Shown here: positions 6,158 to 13,371 of the stretch, in pieces | Layout of the letters: the number at the start of each line of letters is the position of its first letter | How positions within the stretch are numbered: position 1 is the first letter of the stretch | Assembly: GCA_013041975.1 (NCBI GenBank) | Contig: JABDQZ010000060.1 | Location: 1 to 15,058 of the forward strand | Source of the DNA: Gammaproteobacteria bacterium | GTDB lineage: Bacteria > Pseudomonadota > Gammaproteobacteria > Chromatiales > Chromatiaceae | Length of the DNA: 15,058 bases | Reading direction: 5' to 3' | Translations under genes and position numbers: made by a program | Notes under the pieces: model-generated | Database searches by the model: none | What the model saw: only the letters and a program-made list of their open reading frames with translations | Told to the model about the DNA's origin: nothing

Positions 6158-7552
6158 TCAGGATTTCGGAAGCGTTTTCCCCGGGTTGAGAATATTGCCC
6201 GGATCGAACTGCTGCTTGATCAGGCGCATTAGCTTGATTGAGTGCTGATCAAGTTCCATATCGATGTAATCACGTTTTATCAGGCCAATGCCATGTTCAC
6301 CCGACAAGGTGCCTTGCAGTTTCAGTACCAGTTCAAAAATCGCTTTCAGGCAGGCATCGCTGTTTTTGGCATGCACCGGGTTTTGCGTATCCAGGAGCAT
6401 GTTGACATGAATATTTCCATTGCCTGCATGACCAAAATTTACAATCTGAATCTGATATTCAGAAGCGATCTGCTGTAATCCCTCAATCAGTTCAGGGATA
6501 CGGGATACGGGTACCACCACATCTTCATTAATTTTTTTCGGTGCAATGTTACGTAAGGCGGGTGACAGCGCCTTGCGGGTTTTCCAGAGTCGCTCGACAG
6601 TTTCCTGATCATTGGCAATTTCAAAAGAAACCAGTCCCGCATTCTGGCACGCAGACTCTATGGCTTCGACCGACTGTGGCAGGCTGTGAGTGTTGCCATC
6701 TGCCTCGATCATTAAAATGGCCTTGATGTTGTCATCAAGACCCAGGTCAGAATACTGTCTGACCATGTTGATGGCTGCTTCGTCCATGATTTCGAGAGCA
6801 CAGGGTGTTTCAGGTTGAGACATTATCGCTGAAACAGCTTGAGCAGCAGTATTCACCGAGTTAAAGGAGGCCTGCATGGTGCGCTTTTCCTGGGCGAGTG
6901 GTGTGAGTTTCAGTGTTGCTTCGGTAATGATAGCCAGTGTGCCTTCAGAACCGATGAGAAGACGGGTAAGGTCGTAACCGACAACACCCTTGGTGGTTTT
7001 AACTCCTGTAGAAAACTTTCTGCCGGTTCCGTCAATGGCAGTGAGAGCCAGGGTGTTTTCTCTGGGAGTGCCGTATTTGATGGCGCGAGGGCCGGCCGAA
7101 TTATAGGCGAGGTTGCCGCCAATAGTGCAGTTGGCTGCACTGGTTGGATCGGGTGGCCAGAAAAAGCCTTGCCTGGCCAGTTCATCCTGCAAGGTCTGGT
7201 TAATAACACCCGGTTGTACTCGAGCAACGCGGTTATCGGCATCGATCTCGAGTATGCTGTTCATGCGTTCAAACGACAGCACGATGCCACCGTGCACTGG
7301 CACAGTCGCGCCGGTCGTGCCGGTACCCCGGCCACGTGCAATCAGGGGGATCTGGTGTTCGTAGCAAAGGGCGACAACCTTTTCCAGCTGTTCAGTGTCA
7401 TCAGCGAGAATAACTGCTTGTGGCGTAGCCTGAAGTTTGCTGTTGTCATAACCGTAGGCGATGCAGTCTGCCTGAGAGGTCAGCAGGTTATCTTTCCCGA
7501 CAAAACCGGTGAGTTCATCGATGATGCCCTGAGGCAAAGCCTCAAAAGTCAT
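6158..7552 (-). CDS. FAD-linked 2-hydroxyacid dehydrogenase, GlcD / D-lactate dehydrogenase family
   Basis: Members of this VAO/PCMH-type flavoenzyme family oxidise D-lactate, glycolate or D-2-hydroxyglutarate and pass electrons to the respiratory chain or to a partner protein. The 464-residue product has the FAD_binding_4 domain with the pyrophosphate-binding loop RGRGTGTTGA (residues 73-82), WPPDPTSAANCTIGGN and GVVGYDLTRLLIGSEGTLAIIT, and a C-terminal FAD-oxidase domain with the metal-site motif GHAGNGNIHVN, then SGEHGIG and the closing FDPGNILNPGK. No GlcE, GlcF or iron-sulfur partner lies beside it, so it is more likely a stand-alone D-lactate or D-2-hydroxyglutarate dehydrogenase than glycolate oxidase; the substrate cannot be settled from sequence. 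Its ATG shares one A with the dolP stop codon (TAATG), so the two are translationally coupled in one operon. Confidence 0.85.
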   Translation of the reverse strand: MTFEALPQGIIDELTGFVGKDNLLTSQADCIAYGYDNSKLQATPQAVILADDTEQLEKVVALCYEHQIPLIARGRGTGTTGATVPVHGGIVLSFERMNSILEIDADNRVARVQPGVINQTLQDELARQGFFWPPDPTSAANCTIGGNLAYNSAGPRAIKYGTPRENTLALTAIDGTGRKFSTGVKTTKGVVGYDLTRLLIGSEGTLAIITEATLKLTPLAQEKRTMQASFNSVNTAAQAVSAIMSQPETPCALEIMDEAAINMVRQYSDLGLDDNIKAILMIEADGNTHSLPQSVEAIESACQNAGLVSFEIANDQETVERLWKTRKALSPALRNIAPKKINEDVVVPVSRIPELIEGLQQIASEYQIQIVNFGHAGNGNIHVNMLLDTQNPVHAKNSDACLKAIFELVLKLQGTLSGEHGIGLIKRDYIDMELDQHSIKLMRLIKQQFDPGNILNPGKTLPKS

Positions 7553-8139
7553 TAGTCGATGTATTCAAAGACTTTGACAACATGTTTCACACCGCTGACA
7601 AATCGTACCTTGTCAGAGGCCGCCTGAGCTTCAGCCCGGGTCACCAGTCCCATCATGTAAACCGTTCCCTGTGAGGTAACGATCTTGATTCGGGTTGGAT
7701 CGAAATCCGCGATATCAACATCGAACAATGCCAGTTTAGCGCGGCTGGTCAGGTAGATATCGCTGGTGCTTTCCGTGAAGGTTCTTTCTGCTGCTGTAAG
7801 AACTTCATTGTGGACTTTTTTAACACGTGGAAGTCTGCTGATCAGGTTGGCAAATTGACCCGACACTTCAGCACTTTCAGCCTGACCGGTGAGTAGCACG
7901 GCCAGGTTGTAGCTGGTTACCGAAATATTACTGCGTGAGGTAATTTCAGGATGATCATGAAGTAGCTTCATTGCACGCAGTTCAATTTCCTGGTCATCAA
8001 TCACCACACCGGTCGTGCGTCTGTCATGAACGACAGCCGCTCCGGTTGCTACGCCGCCAACAACGGCAGTTGCGCAGCCTGAGAGGATATTGGCTGCAGA
8101 TAGAATAATAAGGACGGTAATCAGTGTTATTTTGTTCAT
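7552..8139 (-). CDS. dolP: DolP (YraP) dual-BON-domain outer-membrane lipoprotein
   Basis: DolP is a lipoprotein on the inner face of the outer membrane that binds anionic phospholipid, is found at division sites and supports outer-membrane integrity in E. coli. The 195-residue product has a lipoprotein signal with lipobox LSGC (Cys22), then the typical glycine/alanine-rich linker (AVVGGVATGAAVVHDRRTTG) and two BON domains, about residues 46-115 and 124-193. Stretches such as VDDQEIELR-like IDDQEIELRAM, LLTGQAESAE, VYMMGLVTRAEA and VSGVKHVVKVF match E. coli DolP closely. It lies 18 bases after gmhA, exactly where yraP lies after diaA in E. coli. Residue +2 after the lipid-bearing Cys is Ala, so outer-membrane sorting is expected. 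The stop overlaps the start of the FAD dehydrogenase by one base. Confidence 0.93.
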   Translation of the reverse strand: MNKITLITVLIILSAANILSGCATAVVGGVATGAAVVHDRRTTGVVIDDQEIELRAMKLLHDHPEITSRSNISVTSYNLAVLLTGQAESAEVSGQFANLISRLPRVKKVHNEVLTAAERTFTESTSDIYLTSRAKLALFDVDIADFDPTRIKIVTSQGTVYMMGLVTRAEAQAASDKVRFVSGVKHVVKVFEYID

Positions 8140-8157
8140 TGGTTTTCTCTTGGGATT

Positions 8158-8763
8158 TTATTCACTACCGAGTAGTTGGGTATCAATCAGCGCACACAGG
8201 CAGTGTATAGTTAATAAATGCACTTCCTGTATGCGCGCTGTAGAACTTGATGGAACCTTTATCTCAATATCAGTGTCGTTGAGCATGCTGTGAATGGGAC
8301 CCCCGTCTTTTCCTGTCAGGGCAATAATGCCGACATCCTGCTCATGCGCTGCTTCGATGGCAGTGATGATATTGGCTGAAGTGCCACTGGTGCTGATAGC
8401 CAGCAGTAAATCACCAGGATGTCCCAATGCTCTAACCTGTTTGGCAAAGATTTCCTCGTAACTGTAATCGTTGGCAATCGAGGTCAGGGTGGATGTGTCG
8501 GTGGTTAACGCAATTGCCGGTAGACCGGGACGTTCACGTTCAAAACGGTTGAGCATCTCGGATGAGAAATGCTGGGCATCGGCTGCCGAGCCACCATTAC
8601 CACAGCTGAGTATCTTACTGCCCTGCATCAGGCGGTTGACGATATATTCAGCCGCACTAACGATAGGGTCAGCCAGTGTTTCCATTGCCTGCATTTTGGT
8701 TTGAATGCTGTCCTGGAAATATTGTTGTGTAAGATCCTTGAGTGTCATTGTTGTCTTTTTCAT
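8158..8763 (-). CDS. gmhA: Phosphoheptose isomerase (SIS domain), GmhA/DiaA family
   Basis: GmhA turns sedoheptulose 7-phosphate into D-glycero-manno-heptose 7-phosphate, the first step to LPS heptose; the E. coli paralogue at this position, DiaA, instead binds DnaA. The single SIS domain is clear (ILSCGNGGSAADAQHF, LLLAISTSGTSANI, IALTGKDGG). The GmhA metal and catalytic positions are kept: His and Glu in QHFSSE (equivalent to E. coli His61 and Glu65) and Gln and His in RIQEVHLLTIH (Gln172 and His180). E. coli DiaA has Ser and Asn at two of these places, so I favour an active isomerase, as in Pseudomonas aeruginosa. The start is unsettled: a TTG at 8769, ATG 8763 or ATG 8748 are in frame, none with a strong ribosome site; 8748 matches relatives best in length. 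It lies 11 bases after yraN. Confidence 0.9.
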   Translation of the reverse strand: MKKTTMTLKDLTQQYFQDSIQTKMQAMETLADPIVSAAEYIVNRLMQGSKILSCGNGGSAADAQHFSSEMLNRFERERPGLPAIALTTDTSTLTSIANDYSYEEIFAKQVRALGHPGDLLLAISTSGTSANIITAIEAAHEQDVGIIALTGKDGGPIHSMLNDTDIEIKVPSSSTARIQEVHLLTIHCLCALIDTQLLGSE

Positions 8764-8774
8764 CTTCAATTGTT

Positions 8775-9143
8775 CTATGTTATTAGAAATGCGTTTTTAA
8801 TCCAGTCAATTTTCAGTTGATCAGCTAAATTGGCTGAACCCGTGATAGCAATGACATCAAAACGGCAGGCTTTATCAAACATTTTGGGATGAAGTTGTAA
8901 AAAACGTTGGGCAGCATGCGCCAGATGTAGTTGTTTTTTTCGGGTAACACTTTCAGCGGCAGAACCGAAAAAAGTATTTTTTCTAAAACGAACTTCCACA
9001 AATACCAGTGAGTGTTGATCCAGCATGATGAGATCAATTTCGCCACGGAAGGCGTGAAAGTTTTTCGTTACGGGTTTTAATCCCTGTTGAACAAGGTACT
9101 TTTCTGCAATGGTTTCATGCCATTGGCCGCTTTTTCTGCTCAT
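8775..9143 (-). CDS. yraN: YraN (UPF0102) putative endonuclease
   Basis: YraN proteins have a PD-(D/E)xK nuclease-like fold related to archaeal Holliday-junction resolvases; the cellular role is not established. The 122-residue product has the family core: GQWHETIAEKYLVQQG at the start, GEIDLIM (Glu35, Asp37), FVEVRFR (Glu50, Arg52) and VTRKKQLHLAHAAQRFL, then RFDVIAI. These are the acidic and basic residues expected of the active site. ATG 9143 follows AAGGA with seven bases between. Position between lpoA (34 bases upstream) and gmhA is the same as in E. coli and Pseudomonas, so it is part of the operon. Confidence 0.92.
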   Translation of the reverse strand: MSRKSGQWHETIAEKYLVQQGLKPVTKNFHAFRGEIDLIMLDQHSLVFVEVRFRKNTFFGSAAESVTRKKQLHLAHAAQRFLQLHPKMFDKACRFDVIAITGSANLADQLKIDWIKNAFLIT

Positions 9144-9177
9144 ATCAAATCCTTTTGATGAAACTATTATGATGTAG

Positions 9178-11124
9178 CTACATTTCTGTTTTTACTGCTT
9201 CGGGTTCTTCGCCGACAGTGATGTCTTGATTCATCTGCTGCATAACAGAGGTTAAACGCGGCGCATAACCAATGACCTGTGGCTTACTGTTTTTCATTTG
9301 CGCCCAGATCAACTGGCGATGAAGCTTGTTTAGCTGATCCATGTAAAGTTGCCCGGTTTTGCCATCATGCGCCTCTAATTCACTGTTTTGCAGACGTGCA
9401 AGATGTCCTGGCAACTGGTAACTGTCTATTCCCATCGCAACCAGGCGAAATGAGTTAGAGCGTTTCTGACGGGTCAGGTGTTTGAAACTGCCCAGAGAAA
9501 GGGCTTCTTCACCTTCATCAGCCAGTAACCAGGGCATGTCCGGGAACAGGATGCCTTCTATATCACGATCCTTGTCGAAGTTTATAAAGCCCTGCCAGGC
9601 ATGCGAGGTGGTGTAGATTGGTAGATTAATCGCATGATGAAATTGCAGCTGCGGACGTATCTGTCTGGCTTTCACGGGATTGGCAGCGACAAAAATGAAA
9701 TCTACATCATTGCGACGGCGGGGTTCAAATTCCAGTCGTTCTCCTAACAGCTTTGTCAGGCGTTTGCGCCGCTGTTTGCTCTGATCGATATCCAGCATGG
9801 CCTGAATGGGGATGCCAAAATCACTTTTCTTTGCATCGTAAGACTGGATTTCAGTAATTTGTCCGCCCAGAGATTCCCAGCGTTTGACAAAGGCATCCCT
9901 GATACGGTTACCCCAGGAACTGGTCGGCATCAGGACCACGGGCATGCGTTTGCCATTGATCCAGGCATGCTCAGCTACCTGACGGGCTTCGTCTTCCGGT
10001 GATAAAGAGTACTGAAAGAAATTATCCGGCGGTACGGTATCCGTTGTAACCTGGTTTAAAGCCAGCACCGGAACAGGCAATTCACCGGCATGAAGCAATT
10101 GCGTCACCGCTGATTTCTGTAACGGTCCGATGACGAAGTCAGCGCCTCTTTGTGTGGCTTCTGTGTACAAGGGCCAGGCGTTTTCAGGATTACTGCTATC
10201 GTAAAAACGCAATACCGGACGTGACTCGGCCGGTTGGCTGAACCATGCTGCAGTGAGCCCCTGTTTAATTGCGGCGGCGGCTGCCTTATAGCGGCCTGAT
10301 TCAGGTAACAAAACGGCAATATGTGAGGCTTTCTGGTATTGGCTGCCGAGTTTTTTGAAATAACCGTCCAGCAGTTCGTTCATTGCCGGGTGATCAGTAA
10401 ACTGCTGTCTCCAAACGGCAATGTAACGATCAATGGTTCCAGGATCCTGACCGTGTAATTTTATCAGGCGAGCCAGCTCCATCCAGCCGCTTTGGACACC
10501 CGGTGTAGCGGGTTTTAACAAATCTAGCGCTGTGTCGGTCATGGTTGCCAGTGTGCGTAGAATCGCCAGCTGGTTATCCAGTCTCAGTTCCGGGTCTGCT
10601 ACCAGCATGTTATCAAGCTGTTGCAGGGTGTTGGCACTTTCTATCAGGTTGCCATTTAAGCGATAAGCTTCTGCAGTGAGTTCGTAATAACGATACTGCA
10701 GGTTGTCTGTGGTTGCAGCAGCAGGAGGGTTGTGTAGTAATTTCAGGGCATCTTCGGGATTGAATGTCTGCAACATTAAATCGGCCTGAACCAGGCGCAT
10801 CAGCAACATGGCGTCTGCGGGCATCATTTTATCCAGCAACGGCTCGAGAAGGATTCTGGATTGCTCTATATTACCGGCCTGTAAATGGGCATCAGCAGCT
10901 CGCAGTTGCCATTCCCAGCCTTCAGGTGACGGACGACTGGCCAGCGCTTCCAGCAGTGGTGCGGCATTGGCGTAGTCCTCGTAATTATAAAGGTTTAAAG
11001 CCTGTTCGGCCTGGGCATCGATTGTCAGAGAGCTGGTTTTTGCCAGCCTGGTGCTTGTACTGGATGTGCATGCGGCTAGCAGCAGGCTTGAAAGCAGCAA
11101 CAAAATCAGAGAAATAGGCTTCAT
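9178..11124 (-). CDS. lpoA: LpoA (LppC/YraM) lipoprotein activator of PBP1A
   Basis: LpoA is an outer-membrane lipoprotein that reaches through the periplasm to activate the peptidoglycan synthase PBP1A. From ATG 11124 the product has 648 residues (E. coli 678). The lipoprotein signal is clear: MKPIS, a leucine-rich core and lipobox LAAC with Cys19. Residues about 35-250 are helical TPR-like repeats; from about 265 (IAVLLPESGRYKAAAAAIKQG) to near 630 lies a periplasmic-binding-protein-like LppC domain with DFVIGPLQKSAV, PVLALNQV and DFIFVAANPVKARQIRPQL. The frame opens 22 codons further upstream, which would bury the signal peptide and run past the likely promoter, so I reject that start. No good Shine-Dalgarno precedes ATG 11124. 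It is the first gene of the leftward operon and is divergent from rsmI. Confidence 0.93.
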   Translation of the reverse strand: MKPISLILLLLSSLLLAACTSSTSTRLAKTSSLTIDAQAEQALNLYNYEDYANAAPLLEALASRPSPEGWEWQLRAADAHLQAGNIEQSRILLEPLLDKMMPADAMLLMRLVQADLMLQTFNPEDALKLLHNPPAAATTDNLQYRYYELTAEAYRLNGNLIESANTLQQLDNMLVADPELRLDNQLAILRTLATMTDTALDLLKPATPGVQSGWMELARLIKLHGQDPGTIDRYIAVWRQQFTDHPAMNELLDGYFKKLGSQYQKASHIAVLLPESGRYKAAAAAIKQGLTAAWFSQPAESRPVLRFYDSSNPENAWPLYTEATQRGADFVIGPLQKSAVTQLLHAGELPVPVLALNQVTTDTVPPDNFFQYSLSPEDEARQVAEHAWINGKRMPVVLMPTSSWGNRIRDAFVKRWESLGGQITEIQSYDAKKSDFGIPIQAMLDIDQSKQRRKRLTKLLGERLEFEPRRRNDVDFIFVAANPVKARQIRPQLQFHHAINLPIYTTSHAWQGFINFDKDRDIEGILFPDMPWLLADEGEEALSLGSFKHLTRQKRSNSFRLVAMGIDSYQLPGHLARLQNSELEAHDGKTGQLYMDQLNKLHRQLIWAQMKNSKPQVIGYAPRLTSVMQQMNQDITVGEEPEAVKTEM

Positions 11125-11152
11125 AAGATCATGAATCAAGGGAAATCGGATA

Positions 11153-11181
11153 TTGAACTCAAGTATCCTGTGTCGCAGAAT
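11153..11181 (+). promoter_or_regulatory. Putative rsmI promoter (overlaps lpoA promoter)
   Basis: TTGAAC (11153-11158) and CAGAAT (11176-11181) are 17 bases apart; each matches four of six consensus bases. A start about seven bases later would fall near 11188, just before the ATG at 11190, so the rsmI message would have almost no leader. No ribosome site is visible before that ATG, which agrees. Only moderately supported. Confidence 0.4.
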
Positions 11182-11190
11182 CAGTGTCAA
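11162..11190 (-). promoter_or_regulatory. sigma-70 promoter of the lpoA operon
   Basis: Read on the minus strand, a perfect -35 TTGACA (11190 to 11185) is followed after exactly 17 bases by GATACT (11167 to 11162; four of six matches). Transcription would begin near 11155, about 30 bases before the lpoA ATG. The -35 box shares base 11190 with the rsmI start codon, and the whole element faces the rsmI promoter. Confidence 0.65.
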
Positions 11191-12050
11191 TGAACTCGAA
11201 TACTATCAAAAGTGGAACCCTCTATGTGGTGGCAACACCTATAGGCAACCTGGATGACATCAGTAAGCGTGCGTTACAGGTTTTGGAAAACGTTGATCTG
11301 GTCGCTGCAGAAGACACCCGGCATTCGCGCAAACTGCTTTCTTTCTTTGGGCTGGAAAAACATCTGCTTTCCCTGCATGAGCATAATGAGCGCGATAAAA
11401 CAGGCCGGCTGCTGGAAAAACTTGAAGCAGGTCAGTCTATTGCGCTGATATCGGATGCGGGAACACCGTTGATTAGTGATCCCGGCTATCCGCTGGTCAA
11501 TGAGTGCCGTATACATGGTATTGACGTCATACCCGTGCCGGGACCAAGCGCTGTGATTACGGCTTTGTCAGTATCCGGTCTGCCAACAGACAGTTTTATT
11601 TTCTGTGGTTTCCCACCGCGTCAGGCGGGCAAGCGTCGGAAATTTTTTGAATCCCTGAAAAAGAACATGGCTACCCTGGTGTTTTACGAGTCTTCACATC
11701 GCATAACAGACTGTCTTGATGATGCGTTAGCGGTTTTCGGACATGACCGTTATGCCTGTGTGGCAAGAGAGCTGACCAAACTTTATGAAACGGTTAAAAC
11801 TGCATCGTTGATCGATTTACAGGATTTTATTTCGAGCGACCCGAATCAGCATAAAGGTGAATTTGTGCTGATGATTCAGGGTGTCAGCCAGGCAGAAAAA
11901 AGCGATGACTCAGCAATCGATGTTGATGAACTGCTGGCAGTATTGCTTGAAGAACTGCCTGTAAAAAAGGCCGCGGTTATGGCGGCTAAATTAACTGAAC
12001 ACAAGAAAAATGAGCTTTACCAGCGGGCGCTGGAGATAAAAGAAAAATAA
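11190..12050 (+). CDS. rsmI: 16S rRNA (cytidine1402-2'-O)-methyltransferase RsmI
   Basis: RsmI 2'-O-methylates C1402 in the decoding centre of 16S rRNA, using S-adenosylmethionine, and helps decoding fidelity. The 286-residue product is a complete tetrapyrrole-methylase-fold protein: GTLYVVATPIGNLDDIS near the start, AAEDTRHSRKLL, ALISDAGTPLISDPG, IDVIPVPGPSAVITALSVSG, FCGFPPRQAGKRRKF and VFYESSHRI follow in the expected order, with CVARELTKLYE and a C-terminal lysine-rich helix. A GTG at 11184 would add two codons; ATG 11190 gives the usual start. It is divergent from lpoA, as in E. coli, and rnpB begins only 33 bases after its stop. No terminator is seen between rsmI and rnpB, so some read-through into rnpB is possible. 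Confidence 0.95.
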   Translation: MNSNTIKSGTLYVVATPIGNLDDISKRALQVLENVDLVAAEDTRHSRKLLSFFGLEKHLLSLHEHNERDKTGRLLEKLEAGQSIALISDAGTPLISDPGYPLVNECRIHGIDVIPVPGPSAVITALSVSGLPTDSFIFCGFPPRQAGKRRKFFESLKKNMATLVFYESSHRITDCLDDALAVFGHDRYACVARELTKLYETVKTASLIDLQDFISSDPNQHKGEFVLMIQGVSQAEKSDDSAIDVDELLAVLLEELPVKKAAVMAAKLTEHKKNELYQRALEIKEK

Positions 12051-12066
12051 CCTTTGTTTATTTGTC

Positions 12067-12075
12067 TGTTAGAAT
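12067..12075 (+). promoter_or_regulatory. Extended -10 promoter of rnpB
   Basis: TGT-TAGAAT forms an extended -10 element with TAGAAT at 12070-12075, ending eight bases before the inferred 5' end of RNase P RNA. No -35 box is found at the usual distance (bases read ATAACC with a 17-base spacer), which is tolerable for an extended -10 promoter. Confidence 0.55.
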
Positions 12076-12083
12076 CTTCTCCA

Positions 12084-12455
12084 GGAGCCAGCCAGATGGT
12101 CGCTGTCAGCAGCCTGATTGAGTCAGTGTTGGCAGAGGAAAGTCCGGACTTCACAGGACAGGATGCCAGGTAACGCCTGGGAGGCGAGAGCCTACGGCCA
12201 GTGCAGCAGAAAATATACCGCCAGACTTGTTCTGGTAAGGGTGAAATGGTGCGGTAAGAGCGCACCGCGCTTCTGGTAACAGTAAGCGGCAGGGTAAACC
12301 CCATCCGAAGCAAGACCAAATAGGGAAACAACCAGCTTTCGGGCTGACCCCGTGGTCCGCGGGAGTTTCCGGGTAGGTTGCATGAGGTGATCGGTGACGG
12401 TCATCCCAGATGAATGACCATCCACGACAGAATCCGGCTTATGGCTGGCTCTCCT
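12084..12455 (+). ncRNA. rnpB: RNase P RNA component (bacterial type A)
   Basis: This RNA is the catalytic part of ribonuclease P, which removes 5' leaders from tRNA precursors. It is recognised by direct similarity to E. coli M1 RNA: GAGGAAAGTCCGG at 12135-12147 (P4 side and conserved region I), ATGCCAGGTAACGCCTGGG, CGGCCAGTGCAGCAGA, GTAAGGGTGAAATGGTGCGG, TAAGAGCGCACCGCGC, GGTAACAG, GCAAGACCAAATAGGG, AGATGAATGACCATCCACG and ACAGAATCCGGCTTA at 12427-12441. The ends close as helix P1: GAGCCAGCCA (12085-12094) pairs with TGGCTGGCTC (12442-12451). Length of about 370 nt fits type A. Exact ends are inferred by analogy. It follows rsmI, as in Pseudomonas. Its 3' end lies within a few bases of the stop of the convergent ppk2 gene, and no separate T-run terminator is seen. 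Confidence 0.97.
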
Positions 12456-12457
12456 TA

Positions 12458-13306
12458 TTAATCAGCCTGCTTCCTGGGGGTTCCACCACCGGGATATATT
12501 TCAGGAACAAAGGTCTGATCATGCATTGGTGGTCTGATATAAGCACCGCGATCGGTACGTTCTGGTAGTTCGATCATATCCGGTGTCAGGTCTTCGTATT
12601 CAAACTGGTCGAGAAGATGCGCAATACAGTTCAGTCGGGCGTGTTTCTTGATATCTGAATTAACTACAAACCAGGGCGCCTGCTTGATATCCGTATGGGC
12701 AAACATTTCGTCCTTGGCCTTCGAGTAATCCATCCAGCGTGCACGCGACTCAAGATCCATGGGGCTAAGTTTCCAGCGTTTGTGAGGCTCGACAAGACGG
12801 CTCTGGAAACGTTTTTCCTGTTCTTCATCGGAAACTGAGAACCAGTACTTGATCACTTTGATGCCGGAACGTACCAGCATGCGCTCAAATTCCGGACATG
12901 TACGCAGAAACTCCTGGTGTTCTTCTTCGGTGCAAAATCCCATGACGCGTTCAACACCGGCGCGGTTGTACCAACTGCGATCAAACAGAACCATCTCGCC
13001 GGCTGCGGGCAGATGCGGTACATAGCGCTGGAAATACCATTGGCTCTGCTGGCGCTCGGTTGGAGCAGGCAAGGCGACAACCGGACAGATACGGGGATTC
13101 AGGTGCTGGGTAATACGCTTGATGACGCCACCCTTGCCGGCAGCATCGCGGCCCTCGAAAATGACGACAACTCTCAGACCTTCATGTTTAATCCATTCCT
13201 GTAGTTTCACCAGTTCAAGTTGCAGTTTGAACAGTTCCTTCTCGTAAACGTCATTCTTGATTTTTCCCGATTTGGTGGTTGGGTATTTGGTCTTTTTGTT
13301 TGGCAT
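12458..13306 (-). CDS. ppk2: Polyphosphate kinase 2, class I
   Basis: PPK2 enzymes transfer phosphate between polyphosphate and nucleotides, with class I members mainly making NTP from NDP with polyphosphate as donor, in the cytoplasm. The 282-residue product is a single P-loop kinase domain: Walker A GRDAAGKGG at 52-60, ICPVVALPAPTERQQSQWYFQRY, Walker B segment FDRSWYNRAGVE, and the lid stretch QSRLVEPHKRWKLSPMD, then ARWMDYSKAKDEMFAHT and PWFVVNSDIKKHARLN. One domain and this length fit class I. A TTG at 13336 would add ten residues, but it lies at or upstream of the likely transcription start (near 13333), so ATG 13306, preceded by GGAAG, is the better start. It is convergent with rnpB and divergent from the SCP2 gene. 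Confidence 0.94.
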   Translation of the reverse strand: MPNKKTKYPTTKSGKIKNDVYEKELFKLQLELVKLQEWIKHEGLRVVVIFEGRDAAGKGGVIKRITQHLNPRICPVVALPAPTERQQSQWYFQRYVPHLPAAGEMVLFDRSWYNRAGVERVMGFCTEEEHQEFLRTCPEFERMLVRSGIKVIKYWFSVSDEEQEKRFQSRLVEPHKRWKLSPMDLESRARWMDYSKAKDEMFAHTDIKQAPWFVVNSDIKKHARLNCIAHLLDQFEYEDLTPDMIELPERTDRGAYIRPPMHDQTFVPEIYPGGGTPRKQAD

Positions 13307-13339
13307 TGCCGGCTTCCGGTTAAGAATACAATTCAAAGG

Positions 13340-13368
13340 ATTCTAGACTATTAAAAATGTCATGTTTA
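13340..13368 (-). promoter_or_regulatory. Putative sigma-70 promoter of ppk2
   Basis: On the minus strand TAAACA (13368 to 13363; four of six matches) is followed after 17 bases by TAGAAT (13345 to 13340; five of six). Transcription would start near 13333, giving a leader of about 27 bases before ATG 13306. No Pho box is recognisable nearby. Confidence 0.5.
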
Positions 13369-13371
13369 TCT

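Noticed and set aside
6839..7555. Long antisense open frame (238 codons) opposite the FAD dehydrogenase
   Set aside because: It has no recognisable domain, no ribosome site and unlikely composition; the opposite strand encodes a complete, well-conserved flavoenzyme. It is a shadow frame.
12017..12425. Two leftward open frames across the RNase P RNA gene
   Set aside because: The stretch is a structured RNA conserved base by base with known rnpB genes; the frames are accidental.
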